From NCBI RefSeq assembly GCF_002850255.1, contig NZ_CP022522.1, positions 2,603,125 through 2,667,124 of the forward strand: a stretch of DNA of 64,000 bases, read 5' to 3'. Position 1 is the stretch's first letter; the number at the start of each line of letters is the position of its first letter. Positions 56,752-64,000 of this stretch are shown here, one piece after another. The translations under genes and the position numbers were made by a program. The stretch comes from Pseudoalteromonas sp. NC201 (lineage in GTDB: Bacteria; Pseudomonadota; Gammaproteobacteria; Enterobacterales; Alteromonadaceae). The notes under the pieces were generated by a model, which was not told where the DNA came from, made no database searches, and saw only the letters and a program-made list of their open reading frames with translations.

Positions 56752-57579
56752 ATGTCTGATTTAAAAACGACTATTGAAACCGCGTGGGAAAACCGCGATA
56801 CCATTACTCCAACCACGGTATCAGACGAAGTAAAACAAGCGATTGTCAACGCATTGGAAATGCTAGATTCAGGTGCAGCGCGTGTTGCTGAAAAAATTAG
56901 TGGTGAGTGGGTTGTACATCAATGGTTGAAAAAGGCGGTACTCCTGTCTTTTAGAATTCGTGACAACCAACCAATGAACGATGGCGTTAACCAGTTTTAC
57001 GACAAAGTACCATTAAAATTCTCAGACTATACGCCAGAGCAGTTCCAACAAGGTGGTATGCGAGTAGTACCAAACGCGGTAGCGCGTCAAGGCAGCTTTG
57101 TCGGTAAGAACGTGGTACTTATGCCGTCTTACGTTAATATTGGTGCTTACGTCGACGAAGGCACCATGGTAGACACTTGGGCGACCGTAGGCTCGTGTGC
57201 ACAGATCGGTAAAAACGTACATCTATCTGGTGGTGTGGGCATTGGTGGCGTTTTAGAGCCGCTACAAGCCAATCCAACGATTATTGAAGACAACTGTTTT
57301 ATCGGCGCACGTTCTGAAATCGTAGAAGGTGTGATTGTTGAAGAAGGTGCCGTCATCTCCATGGGTGTCTATATTTCACAAAGTACTCGTATTTACGACC
57401 GTGAAACAGGCGAAACCCATTATGGCCGCGTACCAGCCGGTGCAGTGGTAGTACCAGGATCGCTACCAAGTAAAGATGGCTCTCATAGCCTGTATGCAGC
57501 AATTATTGTGAAAAAAGTAGATCAGCAAACCCGCGAAAAAGTTGGGATCAATGCACTACTTCGCTCACTAGACGATTAA
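56752..57579 (+). CDS. dapD: Tetrahydrodipicolinate N-succinyltransferase
   Basis: DapD succinylates tetrahydrodipicolinate in the lysine/diaminopimelate pathway. The protein has 275 residues from the ATG at 56752 with GAGG upstream; the frame open from 56725 overlaps glnD and is not needed. It has an N-terminal helical domain, a left-handed beta-helix (about 100-240) with [20 protein letters not shown] and [20 protein letters not shown], and a C-terminal segment. A terminator follows. Confidence 0.97.
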   Translation: MSDLKTTIETAWENRDTITPTTVSDEVKQAIVNALEMLDSGAARVAEKISGEWVVHQWLKKAVLLSFRIRDNQPMNDGVNQFYDKVPLKFSDYTPEQFQQGGMRVVPNAVARQGSFVGKNVVLMPSYVNIGAYVDEGTMVDTWATVGSCAQIGKNVHLSGGVGIGGVLEPLQANPTIIEDNCFIGARSEIVEGVIVEEGAVISMGVYISQSTRIYDRETGETHYGRVPAGAVVVPGSLPSKDGSHSLYAAIIVKKVDQQTREKVGINALLRSLDD

Positions 57580-57597
57580 TTGTCACGATAGTTTCAC

Positions 57598-57622
57598 AAA
57601 GGGAGCTTTCTGCTCCCTTTTT
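57598..57622. terminator. Bidirectional terminator between dapD and the TonB receptor
   Basis: A stem AAAGGGAGC/GCTCCCTTT with a short loop and a T-tract on the plus strand (A-tract on the other), between convergent genes. Confidence 0.85.
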
Positions 57623-57628
57623 CATGTA

Positions 57629-59683
57629 TTACCAACGGTAGTCCAGTGACACTAGAATGTTTCTTGGTCTTCCTGGAAAATACCTTTCACCACTAAATGA
57701 AGTGTAATCGGCACGCTCAGCATAACGTTCGTCGGTTAGATTTTTCACTCTCATCGTCAACGCCAAATGCGGATTTACCTGCCACTTTCCTCGTAAACTC
57801 AGCAAATCGTGACCAGAATAACGATGAAGATTTTCGGGGTCAGTAAAATACTCTCCTACATGGTGCCAAGCTAAAGACCAACTGAGATTATCCCGTGCTT
57901 GCCAGTGTAATTGGGCGTTAATGACGCTCCTTGGTGCTGAATCTAGATCGTTGCCGTTAATATTGATGCCACCAAGAATATTATCTTGTTCATAGGTATG
58001 CTTAGCACGCGTTGCGGCAAGATCTAGTTGCCAATGTGCTGAGAATGAGTAACTCAGCTCCAACTCCACACCTCGGTGTCTTGAGCGACCATCGTTGATA
58101 TAGAAAAAGTCACTATCTCGGAAGAGCAAATTTTCTTTTTCCATGTCATAAATCGCGACCTGATAGCCAAGACTATCTGCACTCCCTTTTAGGCCAAGCT
58201 CGATATTGTCCGCCTTTTCTTCCTCTAGCGATGCTTTTACCTGCTCTCGCTGCAATTGGTAAAGCTCGGCAGTTTGTGGTGCGCGATAGCCTTGAGACAC
58301 GTTAGCATAGGCAATATTTCGCTCAGTGAACACATAGCTTAGGCCAAATTTTGGTGAAAAATAAGCAAAGCTATCTCTGCCACTGGCTGGGCGACTATAA
58401 CGACATCCTCCCATTGCACACACCGAGCCATCTTCTTTGGTGCGCCCAGTAGGCAAAAAGTTGCGATAATCGTACTTCATTGACTCAAAACGAGCGCCCA
58501 GTTCAACTAACCAGTTACCCTGTCGCCAACTGAGATTTGCAAAAGGCGCGAGTTGCCTTGCATCTACTTCATAGTCGTAATGCTTTCCTGTAGGAATAGT
58601 TAAGCGCAAAAATGCAGAGCCTTCAGTCGGCGTAGGCTGATACTGCAACATCTCGCCTTGGGTATATTCCGCATCCATTCCCCAATCTAGTTGTATTGAG
58701 TCACTTAATTCAGTGTGTATAAGCGTTTGCAGCCCCACACCAGTTTGACCATTTTCTTCAAACGGCTTACCCGGCAAGAAATGCTTAACAAATTCCATCT
58801 CTTGCCAGCGTACATAAGGTTTTATCAGTACGGTGTTACTATCATCAAAGTGCCCGGTTATTTCTGTCCAAGCTCTAAATGACTCTGCCTTTCTAAATGC
58901 TTCAGGGTTTTCGTTTTGCTTTGCCAATTGCTTATTTTTATAGCTGTCCACTCCGGTTACATAACCCGCAGTTTGCTGATCTAAGTGGGTGTATGTCATT
59001 CCAGATACGACACCAACCTTCTCACCTTCATATTGGTGTTTGACGCTCAACTTTTGTTGCTCAACGCTTTCATCCTCACGATAACCCGTATCTTTTGTAA
59101 GGGTTAACGCTGCGCCCAAGCCAAGGGCTTTATCGCCAGCTTGTATCCGAGTTCGGCTATAACCATAGGAGCCGATATCTAATGCAATCCTAGGTGTCTT
59201 TTGAATGCTGTTTGAAGTAATCACATTAACCACTCCATGCACCGCATTAGAGCCATACAATACGCTGTTTGGCCCTTTTAGCACTTCTATACGCTCAGCC
59301 GCTTCAAAGTGCGATTCAAAGAGTTCATTAATATTACAAAAGCCTGCGGCTCTGAGTGCAATACCATCTTCAGCCATTAAAATGCCGCCACATGCGCCTG
59401 CACCAGAGAGCACTTGTGAGCGCAATGCAGGTAGATACTCTTGACCATTACCATGTTGTACATTTGCGCCAGCAACGAGCCTCAACGCCTTTTCGATATG
59501 CGTGACGCCTGTATCATCTAATTGAGCTTCTGTTAGCAAAGAGAGGCTTACAGGACGCTCTCCTGCCGTCTCAGCCAATCTGGATGCCGTAGTAGTGATG
59601 ATTTCAAATTCGTTGTTCTCTGTCGCTTCGCTAAGTTGTGGTGCAAGGGCACAACTTGCAAAGACCAACACCATTTTTTTCAT
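57629..59683 (-). CDS. TonB-dependent outer-membrane receptor
   Basis: This gene encodes 684 residues from the ATG at 59683 (MKKMVLVFASCALA, signal peptide of about 20). The frame open to 59758 adds an unlikely N-terminus. The plug domain (about 30-150) has TTASRLAE, the segment RIEVLKGPNSVLYGSNAVHG and GVVNVITS. The 22-strand barrel follows and ends in ILVSLDYRW with a C-terminal Trp. It energises uptake of a siderophore, cobalamin or another ligand via TonB; the substrate is not evident and no transporter partners are adjacent. I see no clear Fur box in the 81-bp upstream gap. Confidence 0.92.
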   Translation of the reverse strand: MKKMVLVFASCALAPQLSEATENNEFEIITTTASRLAETAGERPVSLSLLTEAQLDDTGVTHIEKALRLVAGANVQHGNGQEYLPALRSQVLSGAGACGGILMAEDGIALRAAGFCNINELFESHFEAAERIEVLKGPNSVLYGSNAVHGVVNVITSNSIQKTPRIALDIGSYGYSRTRIQAGDKALGLGAALTLTKDTGYREDESVEQQKLSVKHQYEGEKVGVVSGMTYTHLDQQTAGYVTGVDSYKNKQLAKQNENPEAFRKAESFRAWTEITGHFDDSNTVLIKPYVRWQEMEFVKHFLPGKPFEENGQTGVGLQTLIHTELSDSIQLDWGMDAEYTQGEMLQYQPTPTEGSAFLRLTIPTGKHYDYEVDARQLAPFANLSWRQGNWLVELGARFESMKYDYRNFLPTGRTKEDGSVCAMGGCRYSRPASGRDSFAYFSPKFGLSYVFTERNIAYANVSQGYRAPQTAELYQLQREQVKASLEEEKADNIELGLKGSADSLGYQVAIYDMEKENLLFRDSDFFYINDGRSRHRGVELELSYSFSAHWQLDLAATRAKHTYEQDNILGGININGNDLDSAPRSVINAQLHWQARDNLSWSLAWHHVGEYFTDPENLHRYSGHDLLSLRGKWQVNPHLALTMRVKNLTDERYAERADYTSFSGERYFPGRPRNILVSLDYRW

Positions 59684-59764
59684 TTTGATACCAACTGTAT
59701 TAACTCGATTACAAGGCAAAAAGAAAGGGCTACACAGCCCTTTCGTTTTCTTTACCACTAAACG

Positions 59765-60499
59765 TTATGCTTGTCTCGCCTCTAACATCAAACGCTTCAT
59801 ATCTCGTACTGCCTTTTCCAGCCCATCAATTGCCGCTCGAGCAATAATGGCATGACCAATGTTAAGTTCGTAGATTTCTGGCATTTGTGCAATCAGTTTA
59901 ACGTTATGGTAATGCAAACCATGACCAGCGTTAACGATAAGACCTAGGCCATGGGCATACTGAACGCCTTCACGAATGCGTTCAAGCTCAGCGCTCATTT
60001 CGATGTCGTTCTCAGCATCAGCATAAGCACCAGTGTGGATTTCAATGTAAGGCGCACCGCTTTGCTTTGCGGCATCTAGCTGCTTTTTATCTGCGTCGAT
60101 GAACAAGCTTACTTTAATACCCGCATCAGCTAGGCGCTGAGTTGCCGCTGTGATCCTATCAAGATTACCCGCAACGTCTAAGCCACCTTCCGTGGTTAAC
60201 TCTTCGCGCTTTTCTGGCACTAGGCAAACATATTCAGGTTTTACTTCGCAAGCAATGTCGAGCATTTCGTCAGTTACTGCGATTTCTAGATTCATACGTG
60301 TTTGGATGGTTTTTGCCATCACGTAAACATCGCGATCTTGAATGTGGCGACGGTCTTCACGTAAGTGAATAGTAATGCCGTCGGCACCTGCGTGCTCAGC
60401 TACTGCAGCTGCATGTGCTGGATCAGGATAGCTAGTGCCACGCGCCTGACGAAGCGTTGCAATATGGTCTACGTTGACGCCAAGTAAAATATCTTTCAT
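59765..60499 (-). CDS. pdxJ: Pyridoxine 5'-phosphate synthase
   Basis: PdxJ condenses DXP with 3-amino-2-oxopropyl phosphate to form pyridoxine phosphate. The 244-residue TIM barrel has [44 protein letters not shown] and [12 protein letters not shown], all typical. It follows recO, with an inverted repeat in the gap. Confidence 0.97.
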   Translation of the reverse strand: MKDILLGVNVDHIATLRQARGTSYPDPAHAAAVAEHAGADGITIHLREDRRHIQDRDVYVMAKTIQTRMNLEIAVTDEMLDIACEVKPEYVCLVPEKREELTTEGGLDVAGNLDRITAATQRLADAGIKVSLFIDADKKQLDAAKQSGAPYIEIHTGAYADAENDIEMSAELERIREGVQYAHGLGLIVNAGHGLHYHNVKLIAQMPEIYELNIGHAIIARAAIDGLEKAVRDMKRLMLEARQA

Positions 60500-60553
60500 C
60501 GTTTATCCCTTGATAATATGACGTAGCAAGTGGATCACCCACCTATTACTGCG

Positions 60554-60593
60554 ATACCAATTTACCGATTTATACTTTTGATTAAATTGGTAT
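60554..60593. repeat. Inverted repeat between recO and pdxJ
   Basis: ATACCAATTTA at 60554-60564 and its exact complement at 60583-60593 flank an 18-base loop, touching the recO stop codon. It may be a small dispersed repeat or a weak processing hairpin. Confidence 0.55.
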
Positions 60594-61285
60594 TATTTCT
60601 TTGAAATAAATAGTTCTCTACTTTTCAGCCCTTGCTTACCAACCAGCGGCGCCATTAATTTTCGTGTTAATAGCTTAGCCGCTCTTCTCACGGCAAGGTC
60701 TTGGAAATCTTGATTGGCAATGGCCAATAACATACTGCCCGGTATCGTATCAGGTTCACGACCGACTGCAATAAAACCGTACTCAGATACGTACTTATAC
60801 GCGGCTTTTGGCCGCACTGGATTACCTTCAGCGTCAAATTCCAGTTCCACCCCGAAACCCAGCTCACCTAACAATTGCAACTCAAAGCTACGTAAGATAG
60901 GTTCCACATCTTCATCTTGGGCCAAACGCATTAAATGTAGCTGATAGAGCGCAAAGATCTGCTCTAGCGGTTCGTTGGTTGGTACCACGCGTTGCGTTAA
61001 TTCATTGAGATACAAACCACAATATAGCTGCCGCCCAACGAGTTGGATTTGGTTGTCTGTGGGTTCAAAACGGTTTAGGTATTTAAAATCGTATCTGCCT
61101 GCATATTGCAGTAAAAGTAATGAAAATGGCCGCAGCTGGGCATTATGTTTGAGGGATTGCTTGCCCTTGACTCGGGCAAGCATTTTAAGTTGTCCAATGC
61201 CTTCGACCAGCACGTCAAGCAGTACCTGAGAATCGCTGTAAGGTCTGCGATGTAACAGATAGGCCTGTCGAAAGTCGCTATCCAA
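60593..61285 (-). CDS. recO: DNA repair protein RecO
   Basis: RecO loads RecA with RecR and anneals single strands in gap repair. The 230-residue protein has an N-terminal OB fold (FRQAYLLHRRPYSDSQVLLDV, about 5-80) and a helical C-terminal domain. The start must be TTG at 61285: the preceding codon in frame is the TGA that ends era, and no ATG lies near. Translation probably depends on coupling with era. Confidence 0.93.
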   Translation of the reverse strand: MDSDFRQAYLLHRRPYSDSQVLLDVLVEGIGQLKMLARVKGKQSLKHNAQLRPFSLLLLQYAGRYDFKYLNRFEPTDNQIQLVGRQLYCGLYLNELTQRVVPTNEPLEQIFALYQLHLMRLAQDEDVEPILRSFELQLLGELGFGVELEFDAEGNPVRPKAAYKYVSEYGFIAVGREPDTIPGSMLLAIANQDFQDLAVRRAAKLLTRKLMAPLVGKQGLKSRELFISKK

Positions 61286-62185
61286 TCAGTCTTCTCCGTA
61301 CCCTAAGCTACGAAGAGCACGTTCGTCGTCTGCCCAGCCAGATTTCACTTTAACCCAGCATTCGAGATAGACCTTGTTGTCTAGCATGTTCTCAAGATCT
61401 TTACGCGCTTCGCGACCGATAACTTTGAGCTTTTCGCCTTTGTTGCCGATCACCATGCGTTTTTGCGATTCGCGCTCAACAAGGATCAACGCGTTGATCT
61501 GCCAAACGCCGTTGTCTTGCCACTTAAACTGTTCGATCTCTACCGTCACCGAGTACGGTAACTCATCGCCCATAAAGCGCATCAACTTTTCACGCACGAT
61601 CTCTGCCGCCATAAAACGCATCGAGCGATCGGTAACATAATCTTCAGGGAAATAGAATTCACACGCAGGTAAACGCTTGTGCACTTCTTCTCTGATCATA
61701 TCAACGTTTTTACCTTGCTTCGCAGAGATAGGTACGATCCCGATAAAATCCCCCTGTTCACTCAACCACTGAATATGTGGCATCAACAAGTCTTTATCTT
61801 TTACCTGATCGGTTTTATTCATCACCACCAAGATAGGACGACCGCTGTCTTTAACTTTAGCCAGTACCATTTCGTCATCAGGCGTCCAATGCGTCCCTTC
61901 TACGACAAAAATAACCAGTTCAACATCGCCGATTGAGCTTGATGCTGCTCGGTTCATTAAGCGGTTAATTGCACGCTTTTCTTCAATATGAAGTCCTGGC
62001 GTATCAACGTACACCGCTTGATAGTTACCCTCTGTATGGATCCCCATGATGCGGTGACGAGTGGTTTGTGGTTTACGCGAGGTAATACTTACCTTTTGCT
62101 CAACCAATTTATTTAATAGTGTCGATTTACCTACGTTAGGTCTACCGACAATGGCAATCATGCCGCAATGTGTATCAAGCGTCAT
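61286..62185 (-). CDS. era: GTPase Era
   Basis: Era is a GTPase that binds 16S rRNA and acts in 30S maturation. The 299-residue protein has G1 [13 protein letters not shown], switch region [12 protein letters not shown]3 DTPGLH, G4 NKTD and a C-terminal KH domain (about 205-285; [20 protein letters not shown]). It overlaps rnc by 11 bp and abuts recO. Confidence 0.97.
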   Translation of the reverse strand: MTLDTHCGMIAIVGRPNVGKSTLLNKLVEQKVSITSRKPQTTRHRIMGIHTEGNYQAVYVDTPGLHIEEKRAINRLMNRAASSSIGDVELVIFVVEGTHWTPDDEMVLAKVKDSGRPILVVMNKTDQVKDKDLLMPHIQWLSEQGDFIGIVPISAKQGKNVDMIREEVHKRLPACEFYFPEDYVTDRSMRFMAAEIVREKLMRFMGDELPYSVTVEIEQFKWQDNGVWQINALILVERESQKRMVIGNKGEKLKVIGREARKDLENMLDNKVYLECWVKVKSGWADDERALRSLGYGED

Positions 62186-62852
62186 TCTTTAATATCTTAA
62201 GCGCTTTTTCGGCAGCTTTTTGCTCAGCTTTACGTCGCGAGCTGCCTACTGAAATTATACTTTCCATCCCTTCCACTATACATTCGACCGTGAATGTTTG
62301 GTTGTGAGCTTGCCCTTTGGTATCTATTACAGTGTAGCCCGGTAAAGGTAATTTTCGAGCTTGTAGATACTCCTGCAGCAGCGTCTTCGGGTCTTTTTGG
62401 TTATGACCAGGTGAAATCGCAGTTAAGCGTGATTCGTACCAACTTAGTACCAAATCTCTACACACGTCGATGTCAGAGTCTAAGAAAACGGCACCAATTA
62501 TGGCTTCTACTGCATCTGCGAGCGTCGACTCACGGCGAAAACCGCCGCTCTTCAGCTCACCTGGACCTAGGCGCAGATAATCACCCAGCGCGAACTCCAC
62601 ACCGAATTCCGCCAGAGTTTGACCACGCACTAACGTTGAACGCATGCGGCTTAAATCACCTTCACGCGCTTTTGGAAACTTGTGATACAAAGCATTTGCA
62701 ATCACAAAGCTTAAAATAGAGTCGCCCAAAAATTCGAGACGCTCGTTGTGCTGGCCTTTGTGACTGCGATGCGTCAAAGCCTGCTCAAGCAGCGCCTTAT
62801 CAGAGAAGTTGTACCCTATTTTATTATAAAGTTCTTCTACGTTTCTTTTCAT
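62175..62852 (-). CDS. rnc: Ribonuclease III
   Basis: Rnc cleaves double-stranded RNA in rRNA and mRNA processing. The 225-residue protein has the signature [29 protein letters not shown] and a C-terminal double-stranded-RNA-binding domain (about 155-222). It lies 2 bp after lepB. Confidence 0.97.
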   Translation of the reverse strand: MKRNVEELYNKIGYNFSDKALLEQALTHRSHKGQHNERLEFLGDSILSFVIANALYHKFPKAREGDLSRMRSTLVRGQTLAEFGVEFALGDYLRLGPGELKSGGFRRESTLADAVEAIIGAVFLDSDIDVCRDLVLSWYESRLTAISPGHNQKDPKTLLQEYLQARKLPLPGYTVIDTKGQAHNQTFTVECIVEGMESIISVGSSRRKAEQKAAEKALKILKNDA

Positions 62853-62854
62853 TT

Positions 62855-63790
62855 TTACTGAATACTACCTAGGCGTTCAAAACGAACACCAGTTGGAACC
62901 CACCCTGGCAAAATGCTGTCTGGGCCATTATCAAAATCAAAACTTAACCAAATAAATACCGCTCTTCCAACCAAGTTTTCATCAGGTACAAAACCCCACA
63001 TACGACTATCTTGGCTGTTATTACGGTTATCACCCATCGCAAAATAACTTCCCTCTGGTACTACCCACTCATCGCGGCGAGTACCTGGTTGTTGATAGTA
63101 GCGATCTGTTAACTCTAACACTTCAGGATTAATTAAAATATCATGTTCTACGTTTGGCAAATGCTCGGTTAGACGCACTAACTGCATTGGACCTTGCGTA
63201 AACTCGTCACGATTTACAATGTCTACATCAATCTTGTTATATTCGCCACACGTCAACCCGTTTGCTTCGCTCTGCCCGTCTTCACACTTAGGTTTAATGT
63301 AAAGCTGACGATTGCGATAAACAATATGGTCGCCCGGTAAACCAACAATACGTTTGATGAAGTCAATTCTCTCGTCTAGCGGAAACTTGAACACCGCAAT
63401 ATCACCGCGCTCAGGGGTACCCGTTTCAACGATTTTGCTACGCCACACTGGGTCTTTAATCCCGTAAGCATATTTTTCCACGAGAATAAAATCGCCATCC
63501 AATAAGGTTGGCATCATTGAGCCGGATGGAATTTGAAACGGTTCAAAAATAAACGAACGGAAAATCGTGATTGCGGCAATCATAGGAAAAATTGATTTCG
63601 CGTTTTCAACAATGGCAGGTTCAGGTGCGATTTCCGCAATGATGTCGGCATCTAACTGAGTGTCAGACGCACCTTGCGCAATAGCAAGCCTAGCTTGTCT
63701 TTTTGGTGCATACACCAAATGATCGATCAACCAAATAAGGCCTGAACCGACCGTGAGTAGCACCAATAAAATTGAAAAATAACCTGCCAT
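62855..63790 (-). CDS. lepB: Signal peptidase I
   Basis: LepB cleaves signal peptides at the outer face of the inner membrane. The 311-residue protein has an N-terminal membrane segment (about 3-24), a second one near 65-85, the catalytic Ser in [15 protein letters not shown], the Lys in [13 protein letters not shown], and [11 protein letters not shown]. It follows lepA by 12 bp, as usual. Confidence 0.97.
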   Translation of the reverse strand: MAGYFSILLVLLTVGSGLIWLIDHLVYAPKRQARLAIAQGASDTQLDADIIAEIAPEPAIVENAKSIFPMIAAITIFRSFIFEPFQIPSGSMMPTLLDGDFILVEKYAYGIKDPVWRSKIVETGTPERGDIAVFKFPLDERIDFIKRIVGLPGDHIVYRNRQLYIKPKCEDGQSEANGLTCGEYNKIDVDIVNRDEFTQGPMQLVRLTEHLPNVEHDILINPEVLELTDRYYQQPGTRRDEWVVPEGSYFAMGDNRNNSQDSRMWGFVPDENLVGRAVFIWLSFDFDNGPDSILPGWVPTGVRFERLGSIQ

Positions 63791-63802
63791 TTGTATTTCC
63801 TG

Positions 63803-64000
63803 TTACTTACCTACTTTCAATATTGCTAAGAATGCGTCTTGTGGCACTTCAACGTTACCAAGTTGCTTCATACGCTTCTTACCTTCTTTTTGCTTTTGCA
63901 GTAGCTTTTTCTTACGGCTCACGTCACCACCATAACATTTTGCGATTACGTTTTTACGTAACTGCTTAACTGTACTACGCGCAATGACGTGATTACCAAT
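63803..64000 (-). CDS. lepA: Elongation factor 4 (LepA), C-terminal end, 5' part outside window
   Basis: The last 65 residues are present, with [40 protein letters not shown] and [12 protein letters not shown], the conserved LepA C-terminus that contacts tRNA. EF4 is a ribosome-associated GTPase. The gene runs beyond 64000. Confidence 0.95.
   Translation of the reverse strand: MGNHVIARSTVKQLRKNVIAKCYGGDVSRKKKLLQKQKEGKKRMKQLGNVEVPQDAFLAILKVGK

Noticed and set aside
57629..59683. Specific siderophore or cobalamin receptor assignment
   Set aside because: No substrate-specific motif, Fur box or transport partners are visible, so only the TonB-dependent receptor class is supported.

Overview
The window reads as a marine gammaproteobacterial chromosome, most likely Pseudoalteromonas or a close Alteromonadales relative. 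The evidence is the content and order of the essential gene block (rpsB-tsf-pyrH-frr-uppS-cdsA-dxr-rseP-bamA-skp-lpxD-fabZ-lpxA-lpxB-rnhB-dnaE-accA-tilS), glnD-dapD beside map, pdxJ-recO-era-rnc-lepB-lepA, and a secreted laminarinase with marine-type carbohydrate-binding modules. The genus is inferred from style and content, not from a database search.

Layout. (1) 1-8.1 kb, accessory genes: a partial GH16 laminarinase with LacI-type operators upstream, a GNAT acetyltransferase, an orphan double-glycine-leader peptide too short for routine gene calling, a LysR regulator divergent from an MBL-fold protein and a DsbA/FrnE-like protein, a decayed secreted-protein gene, and a lipoprotein serine hydrolase. 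(2) 8.1-19.1 kb, a genomic island of about 10.4 kb. It abuts the 3' end of the 4.5S SRP RNA gene (ffs) and is flanked by 69-bp direct repeats. Its mobility module has two tyrosine recombinases and a third protein, transcribed as one overlapping unit; I believe this is a Gamma-Mobile-Trio (GMT) element (gmtY-gmtZ-gmtX). The large recombinase gene is split by a single in-frame TAA. The cargo looks like defence or toxin genes: a TIR-domain protein with a small partner, a CoiA-like zinc protein paired with a putative ADP-ribosyltransferase, and a stand-alone class III cyclase-like protein. There is also a truncated TniA/TnsB-like transposase, and a serine resolvase with its probable res site. Scrambled pieces of a second resolvase lie just outside the left repeat, suggesting repeated insertion at ffs. 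(3) 19.2-31.3 kb, ordinary accessory and envelope genes: DUF3014 protein, patatin, beta-propeller protein, GNAT, esterase-TPR protein divergent from a CadC/ToxR-like regulator, a CPA2 antiporter and a diguanylate cyclase. A REP-like palindrome occurs once at 23.6 kb and as a nine-copy array of about 81-bp period at 27.1-27.8 kb. (4) 31.2-64 kb, conserved housekeeping genes, interrupted by a MITE-like element, a small secreted duplicated-domain protein and a TonB-dependent receptor.

How the genes work together. The 31-52 kb block combines translation (S2, EF-Ts, RRF), pyrimidine and isoprenoid supply (PyrH, Dxr, UppS), phospholipid synthesis (CdsA, AccA, FabZ), lipid A synthesis (LpxD, LpxA, LpxB) and outer-membrane assembly (RseP, BamA, Skp). 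Visible terminators after tsf, frr, lpxA and accA suggest several transcription units. The last block couples RNA processing and ribosome-related GTPases (Rnc, Era, LepA) with signal peptidase (LepB), RecO and PdxJ.

The best candidate for something undescribed is the island cargo between 8.8 and 14.1 kb, together with the stop-interrupted gmtZ and the tandem insertions at ffs.
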